Notes under the pieces: model-generated | The model's input: the letters and a program-made list of their open reading frames with translations, nothing else | The model's database searches: none | Told to the model about the DNA's origin: nothing | Shown: positions 24,270 to 33,226 of the stretch, in pieces | How positions within the stretch are numbered: position 1 is the stretch's first letter | How the letters are laid out: each line of letters opens with the position of its first letter | Source: Candidatus Omnitrophota bacterium | Lineage (GTDB): Bacteria; Omnitrophota; Gorgyraeia; Zapsychrales; Fredricksoniimonadaceae | NCBI GenBank assembly: GCA_903944345.1 | Contig: CAJARJ010000018.1 | Location: forward strand, 184,581 to 229,352 | DNA length: 44,772 nucleotides | Reading direction: 5' to 3' | Translations under genes and position numbers: made by a program

Positions 24270-25634
24270 TCAATTCTGATTCAAAGAAAACCTTATCGGT
24301 GCCGCGTACTGCCCTCCTTCCGCATACTGTTCCGGTTGCATTTGATAAATAACATTAAAAACAGCCGAATCGCCCTGAGCATTGGACGAAAAGACCGGAT
24401 ATTCTCCGTCTTCAACAGGAGTAAACTCACCTAACTTGCTTTTCCCGCGCTCCCCTGCAGGAATCTCAACCCTCATCTGAAAAGCGTCTTTGGGCAAAGG
24501 TTTACCTTTCTCATTAGTCATAAGATTCGGTACCGTTTGCATGACCTGATAAGGACGACGCAAATTGGTTCTGACCTTCACGGTAACCACCTGCTCACGG
24601 GAAGGCTGCCCGGGCACCAGATTGCCAAACTGCATGCCTTGAGCCGGAGGCGCCACCTCCATCGAAAAAACCGGCTGAATTTCACAATCAAGATCAATGT
24701 CCGCAGACTCTATATCGCCTGCAGTTTCGATTGTATACCGAAGACGCCCTTTATACTCGCCAGCATCAAGACCGGAAAGAGCCGAAGAATCAAGCAAAAG
24801 CCTGACAAAGACCTTGTCTTGTGATGATCGTCCCGAATAAACAAGCACCCGCCCCCGGGTCATGGCTTCGAATTCACGCTGCCGCATCCCCTGTCCACTG
24901 GCGGAATCCACACTAAAACGCAGAGCATCCGCAGGCATTTCCCGACCTATAACTCCCGCGGGAAGAATAACCGCCTCCTGATAAATCCGAACCTCATTGT
25001 CGGAATCGACTGAAAAATCAACTTCAACCTGATCTCTCAAGACATTTTCGGAATCTGTATCGCGCACCTCGACCCGGTTCTTGTTACGCGCGCCTGAAAC
25101 CTCAAATTTACGCTCTGAAGCTTTTTCAAGACTGACGGGTATGGTGACCTGAGCCTGCGAACCGTCTTCAAGACTGCGAACGGCAAGGAGCAGCTGACCG
25201 GAGTACACCCCACCAGGCCCGGGGACTTGAGGATCAAAGGAATAATTAAGGGCAAAGATATCCCCGGGACCATTTTGACCGGAGGAATATAAGAGCTGCT
25301 CGCCCATACTGATACGTTCTGGACTCTGAATATAAAGAGTACCCGCTGAATTGGAGCCGGGAACGGATACAACTTCCAAAGCACGGAAGTCGAGTGTCTC
25401 CCCTTTTTCATTGCGCATAGGTTCGACGAAACGCTGAAAAACCCGATACCGCTTACCGTCTGTTGAGCTGATACGAACCCGCAATTCCTTAAATTCAGAG
25501 GAATGACCAAACCCGGGGCGAAAGCGCAAATTGGTTCCTCCATCAGTAGGATTGACGCTGATTGAAAGCCCAGCATATGCCGATCCCGACAGAAAAGAAA
25601 TAAGAATGGATATAAGAAGAAGCCAAGCTTTCAT
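24270..25634 (-). CDS. Two-lobed exported protein, probable fibre tip or adhesin
   Basis: The 454-residue protein has a signal peptide (MKAWLLLISILISFLSGSAY, cleavage near AYA-GL) and a beta-rich mature part with no Cys except one in VDLDCEIQ. It contains an internal duplication. The first lobe (about 20-150) has YRVFQRFVEPMRNEKGETL and a later LLYSSGQNG. The last lobe (about 330-454) has YQVMQTVPNLMTNEKGKPL and PVFSSNAQG, in the same order. The middle region is different. Being first in the operon and larger than the pilin-like protein, it could be the tip subunit. It has a good promoter and SD (AAGGGA). Confidence 0.65.
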   Translation of the reverse strand: MKAWLLLISILISFLSGSAYAGLSISVNPTDGGTNLRFRPGFGHSSEFKELRVRISSTDGKRYRVFQRFVEPMRNEKGETLDFRALEVVSVPGSNSAGTLYIQSPERISMGEQLLYSSGQNGPGDIFALNYSFDPQVPGPGGVYSGQLLLAVRSLEDGSQAQVTIPVSLEKASERKFEVSGARNKNRVEVRDTDSENVLRDQVEVDFSVDSDNEVRIYQEAVILPAGVIGREMPADALRFSVDSASGQGMRQREFEAMTRGRVLVYSGRSSQDKVFVRLLLDSSALSGLDAGEYKGRLRYTIETAGDIESADIDLDCEIQPVFSMEVAPPAQGMQFGNLVPGQPSREQVVTVKVRTNLRRPYQVMQTVPNLMTNEKGKPLPKDAFQMRVEIPAGERGKSKLGEFTPVEDGEYPVFSSNAQGDSAVFNVIYQMQPEQYAEGGQYAAPIRFSLNQN

Positions 25635-25661
25635 AAGATCAGTCCCTTTTTGAATTGAGTT

Positions 25662-25689
25662 AGTGTAACATATTGCATCATTATGTCAA
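25662..25689 (-). promoter_or_regulatory. Promoter of the fibre operon
   Basis: On the minus strand a perfect TTGACA (25684-25689) and TACACT (25662-25667) are 16 bases apart, about 28 bases before the start codon of the tip-like gene. No riboswitch-like fold is seen in this short leader. Confidence 0.65.
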
Positions 25690-25863
25690 GGTTTGCATAT
25701 CACTGGCATTCCAACAAATCCCCGCTATCTCACCATCCCGAGGGGCTCTCATTTAATCATCCCGGCAACGATTAAATGAATAGTTACTAAAATATTTATT
25801 TTTACTGGAATTCAACTTCCATTAATATAGTATATTACCCGTCAATCATAATTTTTTCAAAAC

Positions 25864-27411
25864 ATGTTTAAACACCTGCAAAAACCTCATGTGATCCTGA
25901 TCTATCCCAAAACAGGTATGGATTTTGGATCCACTATAGCTCCTCCGCACGCCTTACTGGCCGTGGCCGCCCCGCTGCTGAAAGCAGGCTACCGTGTTGC
26001 ACTTCTGGATCAACGCGCACAAGCTATTACCCCAGAAACTCTGGCTCAGCTTGTCTCTAGTGATCTTCTATGTGTTGGCATATCCACCATGACCGGCACC
26101 CAAATACGTCATGCGCTGCACCTGGCCACGATGGTACGCAAGATCACTAACGGTAAAACTCCTTTAATCTGGGGAGGTTGCCATCCATCGGTACTTCCGG
26201 AGCAAACCGCACAACATGAACTGGTAGACGTCGTTGTCATCGGTGAAGGCGAAGATGCTTTTTATGAAGTTGTCCAGGCCCTTGAACATAAACAACCTTT
26301 AAATAATATCCAAGGTATCGCTTTCTGTGACGGGCAAAGCGTGGTGCGCACCGCACCTCGGCCACTTCTGGACATTGAAACCCTGCTCCCTGTTCCCTGG
26401 GAACTGGTAAATGTCGAAGCATACATCCACCGGGACATGTATCTTAAGGAAAGCTCCAGAGTTCTGGATATCGGACAAACCAGCCGTGGCTGCCCTTTTC
26501 ATTGCGGCTTCTGTTCAAGCGCATCAATACGCCAACGCAAATGGCGTCCTATGTCAGTAGAAAAAAGCCTCGATCTGATCATCGGCACAGTTCGCCGCTT
26601 CAACCTCAACGGAATATGGCTGAGGGATGACGAATTCTATATTGACCGCGCCCGTGCTACCAGAATCTGTGAAGGAATTGTCAGCAGCGGAATCAAAATC
26701 GCCTTTTATACCTCCGGCACCCGGGTTGATGTATTTGAAAAAGCGACCGACTATGAAATCGAAATCCTCAAGCGCGCGGGAGCCTGCACCCTCAAATTCG
26801 GCGCCGAGTCCGGCTCACAGCGCATTCTTGATTTAATGAACAAAGGAATTCGTCTTGAACAGACACTAAAAGCCAACCAGCGCTGCAAGAAGTACGGGAT
26901 TCGTCCGGCCTTCAGCCTGATTGTCGGATACCCCACCGAGACATTCGCGGATATTCATCAGACAATTGATCTTGCATTCCGCCTCAAGCGAGAAAATCCC
27001 CAGGCTCAGCTGGAAACAATGGCGATTTATACCCCTTTGCCTGGCACCCCGGATTTTCCGCTGGCACTTGAACACGGCCTCAAACCGCCGGAAGCTCTTG
27101 AGGGTTGGGCTGATTGGATCTTTGACGATTATGACAAGGAAGGACGTCGCAACCCGTGGTTTAATGCCCGGGAGCGTGAGTATCTGGGTAATATCTCTTA
27201 CATGAGTATTTTGTCGAACGCCTTGGTCAATGTCATGGGGAGCCTGCGGCATGTCCCCTTGCGTATTGCCGCCCAGACCATTGCGCGAGCCGTCAGCGCC
27301 TATTACCGGATGAAACTCAAGAACAAAATGTACCGTTGGGCGCCGGAACTTACCCCAATTCGTAAGCTTCGGCACGAACTTTTCTACAACAACGATCTTA
27401 CAATGTCATGA
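25864..27411 (+). CDS. B12-binding-domain radical SAM protein
   Basis: The 515-residue protein has an N-terminal cobalamin-binding-type domain (about 1-140, [20 protein letters not shown], then [18 protein letters not shown] and [11 protein letters not shown]). A radical SAM domain follows, with the cluster motif CPFHCGFC. It also has [32 protein letters not shown] and [11 protein letters not shown]. This is the layout of BchE/HpnR-like enzymes, which often methylate or cyclise unactivated carbons in lipids and natural products. The C-terminal tail is basic. The ATG has no SD. It overlaps the next small gene by four bases. The substrate is unknown, but the glycosyltransferases nearby suggest an envelope component. 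Confidence 0.88.
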   Translation: MFKHLQKPHVILIYPKTGMDFGSTIAPPHALLAVAAPLLKAGYRVALLDQRAQAITPETLAQLVSSDLLCVGISTMTGTQIRHALHLATMVRKITNGKTPLIWGGCHPSVLPEQTAQHELVDVVVIGEGEDAFYEVVQALEHKQPLNNIQGIAFCDGQSVVRTAPRPLLDIETLLPVPWELVNVEAYIHRDMYLKESSRVLDIGQTSRGCPFHCGFCSSASIRQRKWRPMSVEKSLDLIIGTVRRFNLNGIWLRDDEFYIDRARATRICEGIVSSGIKIAFYTSGTRVDVFEKATDYEIEILKRAGACTLKFGAESGSQRILDLMNKGIRLEQTLKANQRCKKYGIRPAFSLIVGYPTETFADIHQTIDLAFRLKRENPQAQLETMAIYTPLPGTPDFPLALEHGLKPPEALEGWADWIFDDYDKEGRRNPWFNAREREYLGNISYMSILSNALVNVMGSLRHVPLRIAAQTIARAVSAYYRMKLKNKMYRWAPELTPIRKLRHELFYNNDLTMS

Positions 27412-27536
27412 TCCAACCTCGCGAATGGCTTCCCCGGCTTCTGGCACTCCTTCTCTGGCCCCTGATCATGGCCTCAGTGCTAATTTCATTTCTTATTGCC
27501 CGTATCTTCCGACTGGCCAGAAAAAAAACAGGTTAA
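27408..27536 (+). CDS. 42-residue single-pass membrane peptide
   Basis: An ATG overlaps the radical SAM stop (ATGA) and opens a 42-codon frame beginning [20 protein letters not shown]. It continues with a long hydrophobic helix ([14 protein letters not shown]) and a basic tail (RLARKKTG). The exact ATGA coupling and the clean membrane topology favour a real gene. The family is unknown. Its stop overlaps the end of the TamB-like gene on the opposite strand. Confidence 0.55.
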   Translation: MIQPREWLPRLLALLLWPLIMASVLISFLIARIFRLARKKTG

Positions 27537-29071
27537 AACATCCGACGGTATTTAATCAGAATACTGTCTTCAGGGCGCACAGGCTCAGCTTCTGCAGCGG
27601 TTGAGAGGCTCTGACGCGTTTCGCGATCTGCTTTCACGGAAAAGAAGTTGTTAATTCTGTATTCTCCGCCGATCTTCTGCGATGACATCAGATTACCGGT
27701 CGCATCAACTGTATGCCGAAATTCGTATCTTGCATCCAGATGTCCTGTTACTTCTTTGGTAATCCCAAGCCCTTTCTGAGCCTTGTCCACATTCAGTGAA
27801 ATATCCTTGATCCCCAGACGCTGCGAAAGACGATACCCAATGCCGCCAAAGACAAAATAATCCATAAATTCGCCCGCGGCATCCAGAGAAAATTTTCTCT
27901 GCGTCAAGGATTTCTCCGTTCCACGCCAGCTGCGGTTGGTCACCAGCATAACCAGAAGCTGATCCTGCGCCAAACCATCCGCCGACTGCAGTCTGAGCTC
28001 TGGCGCATTCAGATTGCCTCTTAACCGGATATCGATGCGGGTATCTCCTACCTGAGACATGCCGGAAAGATCAAAAACCGGATTGGCTGGATCCCCTTCA
28101 AAAAGCAATGTGCCTGGTAACAATCGCACCTGCGCCGTCGCGGCTCCGGCAAGACTCCCGCCATCAACCCGAATCGTTCCGTAAAGCCGGGGATCTGCCG
28201 AGATGGCCGTTCTTAAATGAAGATCAACGGGCACATTTTCCAACCCGGCACCATCCCGAACCAGTTTTTCCAGGGTCAACTTACCGGAAACTTCAAACGA
28301 CGCCAACGGACCGTGAATATACAAATCAATATCACTCACCGTTCCGGATAAAGAACGCCAGGGAGCCCCCTCACCCAAAAACGAAATAATCCGCGAGGCC
28401 GGAAGCCAGCGAGAAAACAAGTTAATATCCAGAAGCCCGTCCCGGTACCCGCCGCTAATCAGAATCGATCCTGCAGATTCTGCCTCCACTCTCGCATTAA
28501 AAATATTAACACTCAACCCTTGCCCGGACCCGGCATCCATCGCAAAGCGAATTTCCTGGCCCCGCAATAATGCCTCGTCGAAGGACCGCAAAGCGCGTAC
28601 AAAACGCGCATTGAGCTCCGGCAGTTTTTGCCGATCCAGAAAATCCAGCGTCTCTTTCAGACCAATCTTTTGCGTTCCCAGTATCACTTCCCAACGGCCA
28701 GGTGTCCAGTGGCCTTTTAAAGACACCGCTGCCCGACTGACGGGTAAAACCAGCAATCCTTCCTCAAAAAGAACAAGCGCCCCCCCCTGAAAGGGGGACT
28801 GCACCCTGACAAGCCCAAGATGAATCACCGTTTTCCGTGGAAGCCGCCCGGCATCCTCCAGAATAACCCCGGCCCAGCGAAATCCGCGAAACAAACTGCC
28901 AACGGCCAATTCGGTCTTGAGCTCTCCGGTCTGCAGGAGAACCTCCAATACTCCCTGCACGAACCATCCTGAGCCCCGCGCGGTCAGAAAAATGTAGCCG
29001 CCAAAAGACGCAAGAAACAAGACAACGCAACACAACAAAAGGCAACTGCGTTTCCAAACTTTCATACACAT
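27533..29071 (-). CDS. TamB/AsmA-like inner-membrane-anchored protein
   Basis: The 512-residue protein has one N-terminal membrane anchor (LLLCCVVLFLASFGGYIFLT) and a long beta-rich periplasmic region. The C-terminal part has TamB (DUF490) features: VDGGSLAGAATAQVRLLPGT, IDIRLRGNLNAPELRLQSAD, then LAQDQLLVMLVTNRSW and DYFVFGGIGYRLSQRLGIKD. TamB-type proteins form a bridge for phospholipids or for outer-membrane protein insertion. It is shorter than E. coli TamB (about 1260 residues), as in many other phyla. The start may be the ATG at 29065. A TATAAT on the minus strand (29125-29130) could serve it. Confidence 0.78.
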   Translation of the reverse strand: MCMKVWKRSCLLLCCVVLFLASFGGYIFLTARGSGWFVQGVLEVLLQTGELKTELAVGSLFRGFRWAGVILEDAGRLPRKTVIHLGLVRVQSPFQGGALVLFEEGLLVLPVSRAAVSLKGHWTPGRWEVILGTQKIGLKETLDFLDRQKLPELNARFVRALRSFDEALLRGQEIRFAMDAGSGQGLSVNIFNARVEAESAGSILISGGYRDGLLDINLFSRWLPASRIISFLGEGAPWRSLSGTVSDIDLYIHGPLASFEVSGKLTLEKLVRDGAGLENVPVDLHLRTAISADPRLYGTIRVDGGSLAGAATAQVRLLPGTLLFEGDPANPVFDLSGMSQVGDTRIDIRLRGNLNAPELRLQSADGLAQDQLLVMLVTNRSWRGTEKSLTQRKFSLDAAGEFMDYFVFGGIGYRLSQRLGIKDISLNVDKAQKGLGITKEVTGHLDARYEFRHTVDATGNLMSSQKIGGEYRINNFFSVKADRETRQSLSTAAEAEPVRPEDSILIKYRRMF

Positions 29072-29185
29072 TTACCCGGCAGAAAAGAAGAAATCATTGA
29101 CTCTTATCCTGTACCCACACGATCATTATATCGAAACTACTCTGTTGTTCTACCAATACCTTGAGTGAAGTTACTGAATATTCCT

Positions 29186-29214
29186 TTGGTGCTCTGCGGT
29201 AAAACATGTAAACT
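29186..29214 (+). promoter_or_regulatory. Possible promoter of the glycosyltransferase operon
   Basis: TTGGTG (29186-29191) and TAAACT (29209-29214) are 17 bases apart and about 30 bases before the ATG at 29244. The match is moderate. The same TAAACT -10 occurs at two other predicted promoters in the window. Confidence 0.4.
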
Positions 29215-29243
29215 AATAAAAACTATAAACCCGGGGTTCCTCG

Positions 29244-30245
29244 ATGGAGCAAGCGACACACCAGAATCAACTTGTAGCTGCAGAGAAACCTCTTACACTG
29301 GTCTCGGTAATCACACCCTGCTACAATGACCGTACATATTTAAAAGAAGCCCTGCTCTCCTGCATCAACAACACATATCCGCTTATCGAAATTATTATTA
29401 TCGACGACTGTTCCAATATTCCCCTAGAAATATCCTCACTCGGTCTGGACTTCCGTTCAAGAAAAATAACCTTGATCCGTAACGCCGTCAACCGAGGATC
29501 CGGCTATTCCAGAAACGTCGGCATCAAAGCCGCCCAAGGAGAGCTGATCGCTTTTCTGGACGCCGATGATATCTGGCTCCCGGAAATCATCGAGAAGCAG
29601 GTCGCCGTATTTGATTCCGACCGCAAGGTATCCTGGGTCTACACTGACGGCTACTACCTGATGAACGGCCATAAAATGAGCCGCCCGAATTCCTATTACC
29701 ATGGATTTAATACTTACGGCTTCCCTGCAGGAAAAGATGTCAACGCCTGCCACCTGCAAGGCTATAACTACATGACTTTTTCTTCCAACATGATCCGTAA
29801 ATCGGCCTTGCTGGAAGTCGGTCTCTTTAACGAAACCTTGCGAGTCTCCGAAGACTGGGATCTTTTCGTCCGGATTGCGGAACGTTTTGAGGCCTGCCCC
29901 GTCAATGAACCCTTGATGATCTACCGGATCAACAACTCCGGGCGTCATTTTGTCAACCGGGACGATTATGTCACCGTCAATGTCGATATCCTCCAGCGCC
30001 TCTACGAGCGCCAGAATCTTCTGCCGGAACACCAACCAGCACTGGATCGGGCTGTTGCCATGGTCTACGAACGGGCAGGCATACAGCGTCTGAATGCCGG
30101 ACTTACCCGGGAAGCCCGGCCATTTCTTTTTCACCCGAAAATCCGACCACTGGCCTGGCGCCTGCGCACAATATGCCTGCGGCTTTGTTCGCTGCTTCCG
30201 CCTTTTTTCTACCGCATGGCCTTATGGTGCTATGATCATTCCTAA
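29244..30245 (+). CDS. Family 2 glycosyltransferase
   Basis: This 333-residue GT-A enzyme has VSVITPCYNDRTYLKEALLS at the start of the Rossmann-like domain. Asp motifs follow in IIIIDDCSN and FLDADDIWLPE (metal-binding DxD type). The acceptor-side Asp is in RVSEDWDLFVRIAE. It transfers a sugar from a nucleotide donor, probably to a lipid or surface glycan. The hydrophobic C-terminus (RLCSLLPPFFYRMALWCY) may associate with the membrane. It heads an operon with a radical SAM protein (33 bases downstream) and a GT-C-like protein. Confidence 0.9.
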   Translation: MEQATHQNQLVAAEKPLTLVSVITPCYNDRTYLKEALLSCINNTYPLIEIIIIDDCSNIPLEISSLGLDFRSRKITLIRNAVNRGSGYSRNVGIKAAQGELIAFLDADDIWLPEIIEKQVAVFDSDRKVSWVYTDGYYLMNGHKMSRPNSYYHGFNTYGFPAGKDVNACHLQGYNYMTFSSNMIRKSALLEVGLFNETLRVSEDWDLFVRIAERFEACPVNEPLMIYRINNSGRHFVNRDDYVTVNVDILQRLYERQNLLPEHQPALDRAVAMVYERAGIQRLNAGLTREARPFLFHPKIRPLAWRLRTICLRLCSLLPPFFYRMALWCYDHS

Positions 30246-30277
30246 AGCGGCCCGAAAAACGGAGGCTTTACGGCCCT

Positions 30278-31396
30278 ATGCGCGAAACCTTGTTCTGGCT
30301 TGATGAATGCTGCAAATGGCTTAAGGGTCCTGGTCTGGATTCGCTTGTCCTTTATGTGACCAGCCGCTGCAATGCCGGTTGTGAATTCTGCTGTTATCAC
30401 AACAACCTTAACCAAGGACCAGAACTTAGCCTCGATGAGATTGAATCCGTGGCCCGAAAGCTTGGATCACTCCGGGGGCTTCTAATCGCCGGAGGGGAGC
30501 CATTTCTGCGGACTCATCTTGCCGAGATTGTCCTCGCCTTTGTTCATCACAGCCACACCCAGGTGGTGCAGATTCCAACCAACGGATACTTCCCAGATCG
30601 TGCTGTCGAATGCGTAAAAAAAATCCTGGCTGCTGCTCCCGGACTGAACCTGTCTATACAGGTCTCTCTTGACGCTCTGGGTGAAACACACAATGAGCTG
30701 CGTCGGCTGAAAGACGGCTTCGTCCGAGCCGAAGAAACAATCCGCAAACTCGGCGAGCTCAAGCGCCATGACAACGCTCTGCGCATACTGGTAGTTTCCG
30801 TGCTTAGCCCGCAAACCCTGCCGTACGCACGAGCCCTGGCCACCTACGTCCGTGACGACATAAAGCCTGACTACCACTGGTTTGAACCTGTCCGTGGAGG
30901 ACACCTCGCCGACAGTCTCCGTACCGCTCTGGACAACGAAACCCGGACTTTCTTGCGCAAAAACCTGGGACACTATCTGTACCGCAGCTGCGGACGATCC
31001 ACCAGCATTTACTCCAGCCGATCCATGAACAAAATGATCACGGCTTTTAGCCTCAATAATTTCGATATCGCCTACAACAACCTGCTGGCAGGCCACAAGT
31101 GGCCAGTAAGGTGCCGCGCCGGGGAAAAAATAGCCGTTCTTTACCCTGACGCCAGCCTGGCACTGTGCGAACTGCTGCCCCAACGAGTCAACCTCCGGGA
31201 TCAGGCCTGGGACATTCCCCGTGCTTTAGGCAGCGAGCAGTTTTCCCAAAGCTTCCGCGCAATCCGACGACATGAATGCGACTGTACCCACGGCTGTTTT
31301 ATCCCGCCATCCGTTCGCTATTCTGCACCCGAACTCGGAAAAATATTGCTTAAGGGCCTCTGGCTCGATAAACGATCAATCGATACTGGAGAATGA
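30278..31396 (+). CDS. Radical SAM protein with SPASM-like C-terminal cysteines
   Basis: The 372-residue protein has the radical SAM cluster motif CNAGCEFC after LVLYVTSR, the glycine-rich LLIAGGEPFLR and the strand LNLSIQVSLDA. A C-terminal set of cysteines (VRCRAGEKIAVLYPDASLAL, then CELL and CDCTHGCF) resembles a shortened SPASM or twitch domain holding an extra cluster. Such enzymes modify peptides or small molecules. It sits between two glycosyltransferase-type genes, so it may modify a sugar, lipid or glycoconjugate. The SD is a GGAGG 12 bases before the ATG. Confidence 0.85.
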   Translation: MRETLFWLDECCKWLKGPGLDSLVLYVTSRCNAGCEFCCYHNNLNQGPELSLDEIESVARKLGSLRGLLIAGGEPFLRTHLAEIVLAFVHHSHTQVVQIPTNGYFPDRAVECVKKILAAAPGLNLSIQVSLDALGETHNELRRLKDGFVRAEETIRKLGELKRHDNALRILVVSVLSPQTLPYARALATYVRDDIKPDYHWFEPVRGGHLADSLRTALDNETRTFLRKNLGHYLYRSCGRSTSIYSSRSMNKMITAFSLNNFDIAYNNLLAGHKWPVRCRAGEKIAVLYPDASLALCELLPQRVNLRDQAWDIPRALGSEQFSQSFRAIRRHECDCTHGCFIPPSVRYSAPELGKILLKGLWLDKRSIDTGE

Positions 31397-31400
31397 CAGC

Positions 31401-33056
31401 ATGCCCCTGAAAACAAGAATTCACGGCCTCTATTTGTATTGGTCCGCCCGCAGCCAGATTGTTTTTCTTATATTAACTATTCTTTCAGCCTGCTACATCT
31501 TGTCTTCTTTTTCTGATTTTCAATATTATCTTTCAACCGGAGATCACGGACGCGAACTTTACTGCTACAAAAAAACCATGGACGGCGCTGTGCCTTACCG
31601 GGATTTCTCCTGGTTATACGGACCGTTCTTCCTTTATTATTATGCTCTCTTTTATCAACTATTTGGCGTGAGCGTACAAAGCGTTCTCCTGGGACAAAAC
31701 CTGCTGATTCTGGGAAGCACTGCACTTATATACCTGATCTGTTCACGTTTTCTCTCGCCGGCCCTGGCCTATATATGTGCCTTGTGGTATCTGTCGTACC
31801 GGGGGATGGAGTTTTTCTTCTCCTATCACCACTCTGGTGGACTGCTGCTCATCCTGCTGATCCTTTTTTGCATCTTTGAATACATCAGAAAACCGGCAAG
31901 ACTGCCGGTCTTCACCGGTTTTGCCGCTGTCCTTCTTTTACTTCTGACCCGCCTTAATCTGGGAACGGCATTCTTCGCGGCTTTTCTGGCATCTTTACTA
32001 ATCGTTGACCAATTCAGAAAAGACTCTCCCGTACAGACAGACAAAAGACTATATCTACTTTTATCAGTCATCACAGCGACGGTCCCGGCCGCTGTCTACT
32101 GGCTGCTGATTCACCCTTTGCCACAATACGTTATTAACCAAACGTTCCCGTACTCCCATGCTCAACTGGCCGTTGTCAAAATCACCCCCTGGCAAGCCGT
32201 CATTGAATTCTTCCGTATCCTGGCAGAAATTTTCACCGTATCCTGGCCGCGAAAAATCTTTGCCCTGGCGCTATGCACGGCCATCTTTCAGTCTATCGCT
32301 GCATCGATCCAGAAAAAAAACATACGACCCTCCAGAGAAAGCATCCTTGCTTTTCTGTCTCTGTTTATCTTCCTTGTCTGCGGACTGCATGAATTCATCG
32401 GCAGCGGGGTCACCTTCCGCCTGAACTGGATCTTTCCAATCATGCTTGTCATCCTAGCTCATCTTTTCTCCGAGTTGCTACGCCTTAATTCCGAAAAAAT
32501 TTTTACCCCTGTAGTTCGGACACTCACGCTGCTTATGTTCTTCGGCTTTATCGTAAGACAAATCGCCGACAACAAAAATTTTATTGCTCCACACAAGACT
32601 CCCGAACGGATCATTGCAGCGGCGGAAACCCGAATATACACAATCCAGGACAGCTCATGGCTAAAAACCGTTACAGACACTCTCGAATATCTGCGCCAGC
32701 ATGTCTTGCCCGGAGAGACTATCTTCTGCCTGCCGCATGATTCTTTATACAACTTTCTTTCCGGACACGATGCACCTACCCGTCAATTGGCTTTCTTTGA
32801 ACACACCATGATCACGCCCGAGCAAGAACAGGCAACGATCAATGACCTGGAATCAAAACACGTCCAATGGGTTGTCATATCCAACCGCATTGAGTCCGTC
32901 GAATTCGGCATGGGTATATTTGGAACAACCCATTGCCACCTGCTTAACGATTATCTTACGGAACATTTTGAAGTGGCCGCGCAATACGGAGACTGGAACG
33001 GACCGGGGGGATGGGGAGCTGATCACGCAACCGCGATTCTTAAACGCAAGTCGTGA
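31401..33056 (+). CDS. GT-C-fold membrane glycosyltransferase-like protein
   Basis: The 551-residue protein from the ATG at 31401 (SD TGGAGAA) has about ten transmembrane helices. An early extracytoplasmic motif, STGDHGRELYCYKKTMDG, then AVPYRDFSWLYGP, is the acidic first loop characteristic of PMT/ArnT-like GT-C enzymes that use polyprenyl-phosphate sugars. The C-terminal soluble portion (about 410-551) contains LPGETIFCLPHDSLYNFLSG and VVISNRIESVE, as in bacterial family-39 relatives. A longer frame to 31272 lies inside the previous gene and is not needed. It adds a sugar or other group outside the cytoplasm; the acceptor is unknown. Confidence 0.78.
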   Translation: MPLKTRIHGLYLYWSARSQIVFLILTILSACYILSSFSDFQYYLSTGDHGRELYCYKKTMDGAVPYRDFSWLYGPFFLYYYALFYQLFGVSVQSVLLGQNLLILGSTALIYLICSRFLSPALAYICALWYLSYRGMEFFFSYHHSGGLLLILLILFCIFEYIRKPARLPVFTGFAAVLLLLLTRLNLGTAFFAAFLASLLIVDQFRKDSPVQTDKRLYLLLSVITATVPAAVYWLLIHPLPQYVINQTFPYSHAQLAVVKITPWQAVIEFFRILAEIFTVSWPRKIFALALCTAIFQSIAASIQKKNIRPSRESILAFLSLFIFLVCGLHEFIGSGVTFRLNWIFPIMLVILAHLFSELLRLNSEKIFTPVVRTLTLLMFFGFIVRQIADNKNFIAPHKTPERIIAAAETRIYTIQDSSWLKTVTDTLEYLRQHVLPGETIFCLPHDSLYNFLSGHDAPTRQLAFFEHTMITPEQEQATINDLESKHVQWVVISNRIESVEFGMGIFGTTHCHLLNDYLTEHFEVAAQYGDWNGPGGWGADHATAILKRKS

Positions 33057-33125
33057 ATACCTATAATTCTCACTACAATAAAACTGCAATGAAACGGAGT
33101 AAAGTGCAATTTAAGGCAGAAAATG

Positions 33126-33154
33126 TTGCCAAACGCAGAAAAATATTATAAACT
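33126..33154 (+). promoter_or_regulatory. Probable promoter of the exported HD-domain gene
   Basis: TTGCCA (33126-33131) and TAAACT (33149-33154) are 17 bases apart, giving a leader of about 65 bases before the proposed CTG start at 33227. Confidence 0.5.
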
Positions 33155-33226
33155 CTTAGTGGAAAATCATAAAACTGATAACAAGAGCTTCCCCTAGATT
33201 TACTTTCATGTAACCGGGAGGAACGC

